From Fodinibius sediminis (lineage in GTDB: Bacteria; Bacteroidota; Rhodothermia; Balneolales; Balneolaceae), in NCBI RefSeq assembly GCF_900182555.1, contig NZ_FXTH01000010.1, forward strand, positions 1-64,000: a DNA stretch of 64,000 nt. Reading direction: 5' to 3'. The translations under genes and the position numbers were made by a program. This document shows, piece after piece, positions 1 through 9,700 of this stretch. The notes beneath the pieces were generated by a model, which saw only the letters and a list, made by a program, of their open reading frames with translations, had not been told where the DNA came from and did no database searches. Every line of letters starts with the position of its first letter. Position 1 is the first letter of the stretch.

Positions 1-93
1 CACCCCGAACATTCCGGCTATGCTGGCGGCCGCGCCGGCAAACAAGGATTTGATGATTGAACGTCGTGATCGTTTATCGTCTGTAAATTCCAT
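1..93 (-). CDS. N-terminus of a Tat-exported protein (cut by window edge)
   Basis: Reading the minus strand from an ATG at 93-91 gives 31 open codons that run off the left edge. The residues include S-R-R-S-I-I-K followed by a hydrophobic alanine/glycine-rich stretch (L-F-A-G-A-A-A-S-I-A-G), which fits a twin-arginine (Tat) signal peptide. The mature protein is outside the window, so no function can be given. It is the last visible gene of a minus-strand run, 81 bases after the SMP-30-like gene. Two of the genes just upstream also carry Tat signals, so it probably belongs to the same exported pathway. The frame and start are seen directly; that it is a real gene is inferred from the signal and the context. 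Confidence 0.6.
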   Translation of the reverse strand, partial: MEFTDDKRSRRSIIKSLFAGAAASIAGMFGV

Positions 94-174
94 AATACTG
101 TTCCGTTATTGTGTAATATTGAAATTAAACCTATTTTCTTTGGTGGCTGTAATAACAACCCTTTTAGACCCGGG

Positions 175-1134
175 TTACCGTTCAGTTTTGAGTTTCCAGC
201 TCCTGCCCGGTTTATCCACCCTGAATGATTGGATATTACCGGTATCTGCTACGGTTACATATACCGTACGACCGTCGGGACCGCCAAACGCCAGATTTGT
301 TGTACTCTTACCCTCAACCATGGGGATCTCGCGCATCAGTTCTCCCCGTGGCGATATTTTAGCCACCACCCCTTTGCCGTGCCGCGTCAGGTATAAGTTC
401 CCATCCACATCACAGCGCATGCCATCCATACCGTAATCATCAAAGGATATAAACCGGCGTTTATTACTGATCTCCCCCTGCTCAGACAGATCATAGGCCC
501 AGACAACCCGCTGCACCGATTCATTCACATACAAGGTATTCTCATCGGGACTGACCTCTACGCCGTTGGTCGTACCCATGTCCTTTTCAAGCAGCGTTAT
601 AGTACCACCAGTGTCAATGCGCCACAGCTGCCCTGTAGACTCACTCCAGTTGGGGTCGCTTGCATACAGCACATCATTCGCCCCGATGGCAATATCATTG
701 GGCTGGTTCATCGCTGGTTCATGGGCATAGGTACTGATCTTCCGGGTCTTCATGTTAACCTTCAGTATATTGTGATTGACATAGTCTGCAACCAGCATCT
801 CCCCATCACGATTGAACCTTATACCATTGCCAATGCTATCACCCGGGAGTTCTACAAACAGGCTGGCCTCCCCGTCGGGCGTCACCCGGCCGATGGTATG
901 CTGGCGGGCAAAGTTCACCGCATACAGATTCCCTTTTTCATCAACCGCGGGGCCTTCGGCCCCATCGGTGAAACTTCCGGGTTCGGTTACATGCCTGCTT
1001 GTGTACAGTTCATCATTCTCTTGGGCCGTGTTTTGAGAGGCGGCGCAGCCCAGGGCCCCCAAGGGAGAGCTTAGCAGCAGACCTCCCCCGACAACCTGTA
1101 AAAAATGACGCCTGTTCATTTTATGCTTGTACAT
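175..1134 (-). CDS. SMP-30/gluconolactonase-like beta-propeller lipoprotein, Tat signal
   Basis: 319 aa. The N-terminus carries N-R-R-H-F-L-Q followed by a hydrophobic segment and a lipobox L-G-A-L-G-C with the lipidated Cys at residue 30, so it looks like a Tat-exported lipoprotein. The mature part has the repeats of a six-bladed SMP-30/gluconolactonase/LRE propeller, for example EGPAVDEKGNLYAV near residue 60, NGIRFNRDGEMLVADY near 100, QPNDIAIGANDVLYASD near 145 and NGVEVSPDENTLYVNE near 190. Family members hydrolyse sugar lactones using a divalent metal. The first ATG is chosen because an AGGA ribosome site lies about 9 bases upstream. It sits 27 bases after the PLP-enzyme gene in the same run. 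Likely role here: opening of the lactone made by the neighbouring sugar dehydrogenase. The family is confident; the substrate is not. Confidence 0.85.
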   Translation of the reverse strand: MYKHKMNRRHFLQVVGGGLLLSSPLGALGCAASQNTAQENDELYTSRHVTEPGSFTDGAEGPAVDEKGNLYAVNFARQHTIGRVTPDGEASLFVELPGDSIGNGIRFNRDGEMLVADYVNHNILKVNMKTRKISTYAHEPAMNQPNDIAIGANDVLYASDPNWSESTGQLWRIDTGGTITLLEKDMGTTNGVEVSPDENTLYVNESVQRVVWAYDLSEQGEISNKRRFISFDDYGMDGMRCDVDGNLYLTRHGKGVVAKISPRGELMREIPMVEGKSTTNLAFGGPDGRTVYVTVADTGNIQSFRVDKPGRSWKLKTER

Positions 1135-1161
1135 AAGTCGGATCCTTTCTGAGTATATTCA

Positions 1162-2394
1162 TTAAACAGCCTGGCTGAGCACTTCGCGGACCCGCCGGCC
1201 AACGATACCCACCTGGTCAGGCTTCATCATAACTACAGTGATATAGAGCCCTTCATCGTTGGAGGACACTTCAATGCGGGGCTCGCCTTCCTGAAGCTTC
1301 TTAACGACATCCTCAGGTTTTATTTGCACACGGCTTTGATCCCAGCTCAACTGCAGATCGGGGAAATGGTTTGCCGGCCCCGAGTTCACTTTGCGTTCAC
1401 TGGTCACCGTGGGCACCTTCTCAGCTTCCGCGGCAATGGTTTTGGTACGGCCTACCCATTCTTCCCACTGTTGTTCGTGGTCACGCTCCAGGTAAGACTC
1501 CAGGGCAACCATCATCCCAAAAATCTCCTCCTTGTTCACTTTCATCCCCCTTCCGATGGAATCAGAATGAGGGTTATGATTCAGCTTTGCTGCTTCAATA
1601 AGGTCTTTTCGTCCATACAACAGGCCCGAACTTTGCGGCCCCCGTATCGCTTTACCACCCGAGAATGTCACCAGGTCAAAACCAATATCAATATACTTGA
1701 ACAGATTATCCGGCGGGGGCACATCCGCGGCCGCATCAATAAAGGAAGGAATGTCATGCTTTTTACTGATAGCAACAAACTCCTCATGCCCAATGGTATG
1801 TTCAAATCCCCCGAACTGGGCAGCCGCGTTAAAAAACAGGCTCATTACTGTTCGATCATTGATAGCCTCCTCCATCTCCCGGGCACTTTCAACTTCAACC
1901 ATCTTCACGCCCGTGTTACGCACAGCATGATCATAGCTGTATCGGTGCCTTTTCTGGATAATCACTTCTCGCCGGGGGCCGGAAATGTTGGGCAGTTTTT
2001 TTATCATCTCCTCATCGGTGCCGGTGATGGCCGCTGCGGTACCCAGGGTGAGCGCTCCTGCGGCCCCGGAAGTTACCATAGCCGCTTCACAATTCAACAT
2101 CTCCGCAATGCGCTCCCCGACTTTATCCTGTACCTCGTAAAGGTTGGCAAATTCATGCGAGGTTGATTCAATGGCCTGTACCACCTCCGGCTGCATCAGC
2201 GAACCCGACAAGAAGGTTAGTGTTCCCCTTCCATTAATCAGTGTTTCGATCCCCAGCTCCTCGAACAGGTCCCGCTCTGCGGAGGCCGATGATGCTTCCT
2301 TCGAGGATGCTGCCATTCCCATTTTCGAAGCTGCAATTCCGCCAAAGAGGGGAAAACTTGCAAGCATTTTCAACATCTTTCTCCTGCTAATCAT
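1162..2394 (-). CDS. Tat-exported SelA/DgaE-like PLP enzyme
   Basis: 410 aa of the aminotransferase-like PLP fold that includes SelA (selenocysteine synthase) and DgaE (D-glucosaminate-6-phosphate ammonia-lyase). The PLP lysine is K248 in T-F-S-G-G-K-A-I-R-G-P-Q; D220 in S-F-I-D-A-A-A-D should contact the pyridine nitrogen; the phosphate-binding region is T-S-G-A-A-G-A near residues 108-114. The N-terminus S-R-R-K-M-L-K-M-L plus a hydrophobic stretch is a near-consensus Tat signal, which fits a cofactor-loaded enzyme folded before export. A true SelA would act on tRNA in the cytoplasm, so SelA function is unlikely. I infer an extracytoplasmic ammonia-lyase or beta-eliminase, supported by the exported RidA two genes upstream and the sugar oxidation genes on both sides. 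The fold is confident; the reaction is a hypothesis. Confidence 0.82.
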   Translation of the reverse strand: MISRRKMLKMLASFPLFGGIAASKMGMAASSKEASSASAERDLFEELGIETLINGRGTLTFLSGSLMQPEVVQAIESTSHEFANLYEVQDKVGERIAEMLNCEAAMVTSGAAGALTLGTAAAITGTDEEMIKKLPNISGPRREVIIQKRHRYSYDHAVRNTGVKMVEVESAREMEEAINDRTVMSLFFNAAAQFGGFEHTIGHEEFVAISKKHDIPSFIDAAADVPPPDNLFKYIDIGFDLVTFSGGKAIRGPQSSGLLYGRKDLIEAAKLNHNPHSDSIGRGMKVNKEEIFGMMVALESYLERDHEQQWEEWVGRTKTIAAEAEKVPTVTSERKVNSGPANHFPDLQLSWDQSRVQIKPEDVVKKLQEGEPRIEVSSNDEGLYITVVMMKPDQVGIVGRRVREVLSQAV

Positions 2395-2423
2395 AATAAC
2401 CTTCCTTTTAAATTAGAATTATC

Positions 2424-4157
2424 TTAATTCTCAGTACTGCTGCGTATCTTCTTGACTTCCTCAACGGAAACCGCACGGGCGTTATTTCCGAAACTCTTTC
2501 TAATATAAGTTAATACCTGGGCCACCTCATCATCACTCAGAAAGCTGTGCTGAGGCATGACATTATTATACATTTGTCCATTTACTTCTATGGATCCCTC
2601 CAAGCCGTTAAGTATGACGCCGATCAATCGTTCTTTATCCCCGGTAACCCAGTCTGTGCCGGCCAGCGGTGGATACCGATCGGTTCCCTCTCCATTCTGC
2701 TGGTGGCAGGAGGCACAGTAGGTCCTGTAGACCTGCTCCCCGCCGGCAATTTTTTCTTTCTGCAGGTTATCTTTTTCTTGATCCGGCTGGCGAATGTTGC
2801 TGGCCGTCTCCTTCTCCTCTTTCATCCGGGCCAGTGCTTCTTCGCCGAACGACGCCTTGTCGCCGGTATACCTGATGCGCCAGATGCGCCCATTCCTGTC
2901 TTCCGAGACGTACAGTGATCCATCCGGCCCCACAGCCAGTCCGGATGGCCGGTGTTTGGCATCGCTGGTATTGACAATGGGATCCACCTCCGCAAACCCA
3001 TTGGCAAAGACCTCCCACTCACCGGCAACCTCGCCGTTCTCAAAGGGGACAAATGCGATGAAATAACCGGCCTGCGGGTAGGGATTCCGAATGGTGGAGC
3101 CGTGCCAGGCGATAAAAGCGCCGTCCTGGTAATGATCCGGAAACTGATCACCCTGGTAAAACAGCAGGTCATTGGGGGCAAAATGGCCCGGAAAGCCCAC
3201 AACCGGATCATCAAAATCGCTGCAGCGGCCTATTTTCTGCCCGTCTCCGCCATACTGAGGGGCCAACACTTTTTTGCCCTGCATATGATCATAATAACAA
3301 TAGGGCCATCCAAAATTACTCCCCTCTGTAACACGCATAAATTCCTCGGATGGAAGCAGGGCATTCTCCCATGGGCTAAACTCATTGGGAAAGAGACGGT
3401 GGAGGTTGTCACTTCCGTGCATGGTAACGTATAAATTGTCATCCACCGGATTCCAGTTCATGGCCACAATGCTGCGCAACCCCGTAGCATACAACTCCCC
3501 GTCTTTCTGCAGCTGATTTTTCTTGTCGGCACTAAAGCGCCATATGCCGCCGTGATCCTTAAGCACAGGACACGGATCCAGTCCGGCCACCCCGGGGGTG
3601 CGCTTCGGTTCCTGGCAGGAATTATTGGGCGCTCCGAAGGGTACGTACATGTTCCCCCGGCTGTCGAACGACAACGGCTTGGTGTTATGCTCGTGATCGC
3701 CGTGCTCATGATCATCAAACAGTATGGTATCGATTTTGGCATCCGGCAGCAGCTGCCCGGGAACCAGTTTCTGACGATAGACCCACAAGCTGGAACTGTA
3801 GTACAGATATCCATTGTGAATTTTCATTCCCGTCTCAGCCCAGTGGCCGTCACGGTTTCCGAATCGTTTGAATACATCCATAATTCCATCACCAGTGGTA
3901 TCCCGCATGGCCAGGGCCCCCGGCTGCTCATCAGACCCCTTCAGTTTAACGTAGATGTCTCCATTGCTGTTGACGGCCAGGTGGCGTGCCTTCCCAATGC
4001 TATCGGCAACAATTGTCGCCTCAAATCCCTCGGGCAATAGCAAATCAGCTTTATTCGAATTGACCGATGCATTCTCTTCGGGACTGCACTGAACCAGGAA
4101 ACTCAGGAGTAAAACAAGGAAAAGATAAGTAAGGGATAAGTTATTGAAGTTATTCAT
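2424..4157 (-). CDS. PQQ-type sugar/sorbosone dehydrogenase fused to cytochrome c, lipoprotein
   Basis: 577 aa. The signal peptide ends in a lipobox with Cys24 (L-V-Q-C-S). Residues about 40-435 form a glucose/L-sorbosone dehydrogenase-type beta propeller, with G-S-N-F-G-W-P-Y-C-Y-Y-D and H-R-P-S-G-L-A-V-G-P-D-G-S-L-Y as clear family motifs. From about residue 470 there is a class I cytochrome c domain: heme site C-A-S-C-H at 481-485 and a probable Met ligand at about 534 (V-M-P-Q-H). Such fusions pass electrons from sugar oxidation through the heme to the respiratory chain at the outer face of a membrane. It lies 29 bases before the PLP-enzyme gene. Its expected product, an aldonolactone, is what the SMP-30-like neighbour should hydrolyse. 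PQQ dependence is inferred from the family; no PQQ synthesis gene is in the window. Confidence 0.87.
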   Translation of the reverse strand: MNNFNNLSLTYLFLVLLLSFLVQCSPEENASVNSNKADLLLPEGFEATIVADSIGKARHLAVNSNGDIYVKLKGSDEQPGALAMRDTTGDGIMDVFKRFGNRDGHWAETGMKIHNGYLYYSSSLWVYRQKLVPGQLLPDAKIDTILFDDHEHGDHEHNTKPLSFDSRGNMYVPFGAPNNSCQEPKRTPGVAGLDPCPVLKDHGGIWRFSADKKNQLQKDGELYATGLRSIVAMNWNPVDDNLYVTMHGSDNLHRLFPNEFSPWENALLPSEEFMRVTEGSNFGWPYCYYDHMQGKKVLAPQYGGDGQKIGRCSDFDDPVVGFPGHFAPNDLLFYQGDQFPDHYQDGAFIAWHGSTIRNPYPQAGYFIAFVPFENGEVAGEWEVFANGFAEVDPIVNTSDAKHRPSGLAVGPDGSLYVSEDRNGRIWRIRYTGDKASFGEEALARMKEEKETASNIRQPDQEKDNLQKEKIAGGEQVYRTYCASCHQQNGEGTDRYPPLAGTDWVTGDKERLIGVILNGLEGSIEVNGQMYNNVMPQHSFLSDDEVAQVLTYIRKSFGNNARAVSVEEVKKIRSSTEN

Positions 4158-4288
4158 GCCCTATAACAGAAACAAATTAAGTTATAATCGCTGTGACTAT
4201 CTTACTTTTTTATGAAAATTCAAGCGAAAAACGTATTGCGCGAATCACATTTAGGCTGCAGAAACGCATATGGTTTTAATCCTATGCG

Positions 4289-4882
4289 CTAATCTTCAAC
4301 TTCCACAACCATGTCAATCTCAACCGGAATATTGCCCGGCAGCGATCCCATGCCAACAGCTACACGAGCATGCTTGCCCCGCTGGCCAAAAACCTCCCCC
4401 ATCAAGTCTGAAAAGCCATTGATAACCTGGGGATGCTCGGTAAAATCAGAAGCGGCATTGACCATTCCGAAGACCTTGACGATTCGTGTTACCTTGTTGA
4501 GATCCCCGACTTCGGCCTTGAGGGAGGTCAGCAGCGAGATTGCTGTAAGACGAGCAGCCTCCTGTCCTTTCTCGAGGGATATCTCATCGCCTACCCTTCC
4601 AATAACCTGGCTTCCGTCCGGCTTATCCGGTCCGTGGCCAGATAAAAATACAAGATTACCGGTACGTACACTCGGCACATAATTGGCAACGGGAGGGGTT
4701 GGTTTTTCACCCAGGGTGATACCGAGCTCCGCGATCCGTTCTTCAACATCATAGTCATAATTATTCGTTTCCTGTCCCGATGGGTCCTCCGCTTGCCGGG
4801 CACTGCAGGAAACAAGAAGAAAACCAATGCTCAACAGCGATAAAAGCCTGGTAAAATTTTCAGAGTAAAGGTATTTCATCAT
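4289..4882 (-). CDS. RidA (YjgF/UK114) family lipoprotein
   Basis: 197 aa, longer than the usual ~130 aa because of an N-terminal signal with lipobox L-L-V-S-C (Cys26) and a linker of about 45 residues. The RidA fold starts near V-P-S-V-R-T-G-N-L-V-F-L-S-G-H-G. The catalytic arginine region is kept as H-A-R-V-A-V-G-M-G-S-L-P, with V-E-I-D-M-V-V-E-V close to the C-terminus. RidA proteins speed hydrolysis of enamines and imines released by PLP dehydratases. Classical RidA is cytosolic, so an exported lipoprotein form next to an exported PLP enzyme is unusual and informative. Two adjacent ATGs could start it. The gap of 131 bases to the dehydrogenase gene holds nothing clear. The family is confident; the substrate is not. 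Confidence 0.88.
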   Translation of the reverse strand: MMKYLYSENFTRLLSLLSIGFLLVSCSARQAEDPSGQETNNYDYDVEERIAELGITLGEKPTPPVANYVPSVRTGNLVFLSGHGPDKPDGSQVIGRVGDEISLEKGQEAARLTAISLLTSLKAEVGDLNKVTRIVKVFGMVNAASDFTEHPQVINGFSDLMGEVFGQRGKHARVAVGMGSLPGNIPVEIDMVVEVED

Positions 4883-4947
4883 AATCGATAGGATTAACGA
4901 TTGTGCATTAACAAAAACATCCGGTGTTCAGCAGAGCTTATCCATGG

Positions 4948-5002
4948 GCATAGTAATAACGGGGAGGGAGTGTAGTGATAATCTCCACTCCCCGTTACTA
5001 TG
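4948..5002 (-). terminator. Long hairpin after susD
   Basis: The gap between susD and ridA holds a long interrupted inverted repeat: GCATAGTA...AACGGGGAG on the left and its complement ending in CCCCGTTACTATGC on the right, about 20 paired bases around a 12-base loop, with one short bulge per arm. There is no long T run, so it may be a structured terminator or an mRNA-stabilising hairpin that lowers expression of the enzymes relative to SusCD. Confidence 0.6.
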
Positions 5003-5075
5003 CTCTTCCTTTATAGAATTGTAGAGTAAGCAGACAGCCAACCTAATAACCAATAATCAGAGCAACAGACGGCAG

Positions 5076-6674
5076 CTACTTGGCATCCCACCAGAGCTTG
5101 GTTGTTGCTTCATCAGCAGGCGAAGTAAGTAGCTGGATGGCATTCTGAACCGATTCTGCATTATCCGAGTACTCTCCGCTTGCAAAGGGGATTCTCTGTA
5201 CATCATCCCCGACTGGAATAGCCGGATTCAGCGAATTGATACGGTCATACAGCGCGGGGTAGCCGGTCCTCCGGTATTCGGCCCATGCTTCCATGCTATT
5301 CGGGTAGAGGGCCAGCCACTTCTGGGTAATTATCTGCTCCAGCTTCCGCTCTTTGCTGCCCGCACTTTCAAAGGCCACGGGAATATCGGTCAAGGCGGGA
5401 CTGTCCCAGATATCCTGAGGAGATTTGGGGGTATTGCCACTTTCGATATAGGCCTCAATTTCGGCAGAGGTAGCCGTTGTGCTTTCCATCATTGACATGC
5501 GGATACCCTCTTCGTACAGTGCCTCGGCCGTACCACCCATATTCCAGCCTTCCAGAGCACCTTCAGCCCGGAGGAAGTAGACCTCCGCGGCATTCATGAT
5601 TTCAATGGGCGGGTTGGATCCGCCTTTGCTGTCGTTTTGCCAGTCGATGCCCATGTCAGAATACCGGTCGTTCAGACCCTCGTCCTCTACACCCGACTCC
5701 TTCCGTGTCTTGGGCAGCCCGTTTCTGAATCCCTCATAGGGATTGCCGTCACCGTCCTGGTCGCCGTTGACCGCAGGCTGAAAATATTTGGCCTGGCGGG
5801 GATCTTCATACCCTTCCAGCGCACTTTCCATGGCCGCACTCATCCGGAATTCTCCCCAGTCGGTGATCGTTGTGTACGGATTCCTGGAGTTCTGAGTGGT
5901 CAGGAGCTTGGCGTTATGCGAATTATCCATCATAACACCATCGCTGACCGCTTTTTCAGCTTCCGTCTTGGCCAACTCCGGCTCTACATATTTGACCCTC
6001 ATGGCCAGTCGAAGCCTCAGCGAATTTGCAAACCGCAGCCACTGATCCACGCTGCCTTCGTAGATCTGGTCATTACTTCCAAAGGCATTGCCACCCGCGT
6101 TGTTTTTCAGCACAGCTACGGCTTCATCAAGGGTCACGAAGAAATCCTTGTAGACGTCTTCCTGGGAATCATAGGGTACTTTTGTTTCTCCATTTCCGAA
6201 CTCGGAATAGATTATTGGTCCCCAGTAATCCGTAATGCGATGGTAAAGCTGTACGCGCATGACCTTGGCAACAGCATTTTCAAGGGTCATCCCGTTTTCC
6301 TCGCTGAAGTTCTCCACAAAGTCGAGCTGCGGGGCCGCAGCGCCGTAAAACCCATTCCAGGCTCCGTTCTGCCAACTTCGAATCATGACGTTCTGATCAG
6401 AATCGAAGTTCGGGGCTGTAGTCGCAAAATACTGGGCATAGATATCAGCATGAAGCGACTGCATAAGCTGAAAGGGGCCGGGGCTTCCGTACAGCCCATA
6501 GAACTGGGCCTGTGCAAAAGCCTGTCCCAGCTGCGCCGACTCCAGGTTACTGGCTACCAGCTGGTCATCAGGTGTATTCAGTTCGTCAAAGTGATCGGTA
6601 CAGCCCGCCATCAGTAAGATGACCAACAGGCCGGTACTCGTCATTTTAAGTATATTCTTTTTAAGGCTATTCAT
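5076..6674 (-). CDS. SusD/RagB-like outer-membrane lipoprotein
   Basis: 532 aa. Signal peptide with lipobox L-M-A-G-C (Cys25) followed by the usual F-D-E-L-N-T-P-D start of the mature SusD-like proteins of the SusD_2 group. TPR-like helices and the typical motifs F-A-N-S-L-R-L-R-L-A-M-R, E-V-Y-F-L-R-A-E-G-A and I-I-T-Q-K-W-L-A-L-Y-P-N are present. It is the surface binding lid of a SusCD importer, paired with the SusC gene that ends 36 bases upstream. The ligand cannot be read from the sequence; the neighbouring enzymes suggest a sugar, amino sugar or sugar acid. ATG start at 6674; length is normal for the family. Confidence 0.93.
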   Translation of the reverse strand: MNSLKKNILKMTSTGLLVILLMAGCTDHFDELNTPDDQLVASNLESAQLGQAFAQAQFYGLYGSPGPFQLMQSLHADIYAQYFATTAPNFDSDQNVMIRSWQNGAWNGFYGAAAPQLDFVENFSEENGMTLENAVAKVMRVQLYHRITDYWGPIIYSEFGNGETKVPYDSQEDVYKDFFVTLDEAVAVLKNNAGGNAFGSNDQIYEGSVDQWLRFANSLRLRLAMRVKYVEPELAKTEAEKAVSDGVMMDNSHNAKLLTTQNSRNPYTTITDWGEFRMSAAMESALEGYEDPRQAKYFQPAVNGDQDGDGNPYEGFRNGLPKTRKESGVEDEGLNDRYSDMGIDWQNDSKGGSNPPIEIMNAAEVYFLRAEGALEGWNMGGTAEALYEEGIRMSMMESTTATSAEIEAYIESGNTPKSPQDIWDSPALTDIPVAFESAGSKERKLEQIITQKWLALYPNSMEAWAEYRRTGYPALYDRINSLNPAIPVGDDVQRIPFASGEYSDNAESVQNAIQLLTSPADEATTKLWWDAK

Positions 6675-6710
6675 AATAAATTCCCTTAAGACATTTGCAT
6701 TAAAATTTTT

Positions 6711-9700
6711 CTAAAAATCAATCTTGATATTGGCACCAAACGTACGGCTTGAAGGAGGCGTAAATGATTCGAAACCTTCAGCGGCAGCATTCGTTCCTGT
6801 CATCAGATCGGGATCCAGATTTTCGGAGGCCCGGTACAGGAAGAGCAGGTTCCGACCTACCAGGGAAAGCTTCAGGTTTGAAATGGGCAGGGAAGAAATC
6901 ACCGATTCGGGCAAATTATAACCGAGGGTGAGCTCCCGCAGCCGTGTATTGGTAGCCTCTACTACAAATGCTTCTCCCACCGGCGTATTTCGGCCTCCAA
7001 TGGAAGTCCAGAAGGTTTGGGCATCCACTTCCTGGGTATTCTTGCTGTATTCAGGATTCTCATCCGTGCCACCAGTCCGCATGACGGCAGACTCACCGCC
7101 GAAAAGATTATCTCCAAACACCAGGCCTCCGTCGCGTCCGTTCAGAGTCTGTTTGGTCAGCCCGTCATCAAACAAAATAGCGTTGGTCAGCGAAGCGATG
7201 GAGCCACCCTGCCGATGATCAATCAAGAAGCTCAGGCTCAGGTTCTTATACGACAACGTACTTCGGATGCTACCTCTCCAGTCGGGTGAGAAGTTCGCCA
7301 CCGGAACAGTACGCCCGCCGGTTACCTGGGGCACCCCGTTCTCGCCTACAATAACATCCCCGTCTTCGGTTCGCTCCCAACCCCGGGAGTAAACCTGCCC
7401 AAACGGCTTGCCCTCCTCAATGCGGAAGGCGCGGAGGAAGTCGGTAGCCAGCGTAAGGATCGGCTGATCCTCGGAAATCTTTTCCACCATGTTGTCATTG
7501 GCAGAGTAGTTCACGTTGAGATCCCAGTTGAAATCACGGCTTTGCACCGGCGTAGCCGAGAGCAAAATCTCATACCCTTTGTTGGAAACGTCTCCACCGT
7601 TGGTGAAGAAGGAGCTGGCACCGGACCCAACCGGTACGGCAACCTGGAATAACTGGTCGCGGGTATTGGTCTTGTAGTAGGTGAAATCCAGCCCCAGGCG
7701 ATTCTCAAAGAATTGGAGGTTTGCTCCCAATTCGTATGATTCTGTTTCTTCAGGCTTCAGGTTCTCGTTCGGCAGCGTCGTATCCAGCTGCAGGAAACCG
7801 TTGTTACCCCCGGACGAAAGGCTGGCCGTTCGGATGGTCATAAACGGCGGTGCACTGTTACCCACCTTCGCCCATGATCCGCGCACGCGGGCCCCGCTCA
7901 GCACGTCGGGCAGACCGGAAATCAATTCCGTCAGGCTTGCAGACAATCCGACAGATGGATAGAAATACGAACGATTATCCTCCGGCAGGGTGGAGCTGAC
8001 ATCATTACGCCCGGAAAAGTCCAGGTAGATGGCATCTTTCCATGCCAGCTGCCCAAAGGCGTAGGCCGAATAGATATCCATCGGTGAACCGATATTCTCT
8101 CCTGCCGCTACATTCTGCGTATTGGAGATGGCGAAGAAATTGGGAATCGTAAGTGCATTATTCGTATTGGCACTCATGGAAGAGTTGCGTTCCTTCTTGA
8201 TATTACCGCCAACGTTGGCTTCCAGGTACCAATCTTCCGTGAGATCCTGGTTGTAGGAAAGCAGGAAGTCACTGTTCCATTCATAACCATTGCTCTTGGC
8301 TATGCTATAATAGCCGTTCTGGGCAATTACATAGGTATCATTGTAGCGCCTGAATTCGGACTCACCACTGCCGCCGTCATAGGCCGACCGGACCATCAGG
8401 CTTAAATAGTCTGTGAAATCGTAGGTCAGTGAAGCCAGCGCATTGATGCGATCGCTTACGTTTTCGTTCAGATTTCGGTTCATCGTCCAGTAGGGATTGG
8501 CACCGCCGTTCGACAGCGGGTTCCAGTAATTCTGGCGGAGCATTCCTTCTGAATTGGTGTAGTCAAACATCTCGGCATCCGCCGTACGGATGTTACGCGG
8601 CAAGCGGTAAATATGCCGGATGGGGTTTGCAAAGCTTTCACCGGTCGGCAGCTGGTTGTCAATGCTCTGGCGCATGTACGACAGCTTGCTGTCCAGCGAA
8701 AGATTATCCGACAGCTGACTGGTCACCCGCGCACTGATGTTGTGGCGGTCCAGTTCGTTCTTGGGCACTACACCCTCCGCATTAGTGAACGTATAGGAAA
8801 ACAGAGCCTGCACGTTCTCACTACCCATGCTGGCGGTCAGGTTATTCGAAGAGTTGTACCCTGTCTGAAAAGCCTCTTCTACATTGTTCGGCTGTGGATT
8901 AAATGCATACTGCTCGCCCTGCATGTCGGGGGCCGGCGACCAATGGTCCACCATCTGCCCGTCCATTTGGGGTCCCCAGCTCGACTCAGAACTGGGCGAG
9001 TAGACCCCGGATGTTCCCTGCCCGTAAACATTTTGATACTTGGTCAACAGTATAGGGTCGCGAAGCATGAAGTTACTGCTGAAGCTGAAATCTATTTCAC
9101 CTTCCCGACCTTTCCGGGTGGTAACGACGATAGCACCGTTCTGCGCCTCACTACCATACAGTGCAGCCGCATTCGGTCCTTTCAGCACGTTAATGCTTTC
9201 GATGTTGTCCGGGTTCATATCACTGATATCACCGCGTATCGGCACCCCGTCAACCACATACAACGGCTGACTGCTCCCTGATATGGAACGGTTACCCCGC
9301 AGCACCACCCGCGAAGCTCCACCAACACCGGTACCAGCCTGGTTAACCTGCATACCGGCCACTTTACCAGACAGTGAATTCACTACATTCAGTTCCCTGG
9401 CTTCGGTCAATCCCTCATTATCAACACTTTCGGTACTGTACGTCAGTGAACTACTCTCTCGCTCAAGACCAAAGGCGGTAACCACCACTTCATCACCCGC
9501 AATAGCCTGGGGCGACAAGTTAACATCTATGCTTGTACGTCCGCTTATCGGTACTTCCTGGGTCTGGTAGCCGATAAATGAAAAAATAAGCGTATCCTGC
9601 AGAGACGGCGCATTCAGCTCGTAACTTCCCTGGCTGTCTGTGGAGGTACCTATTGTACTTCCCTTGACCATTACGTTTACGCCCGGAAGGGGGGCTCCTG

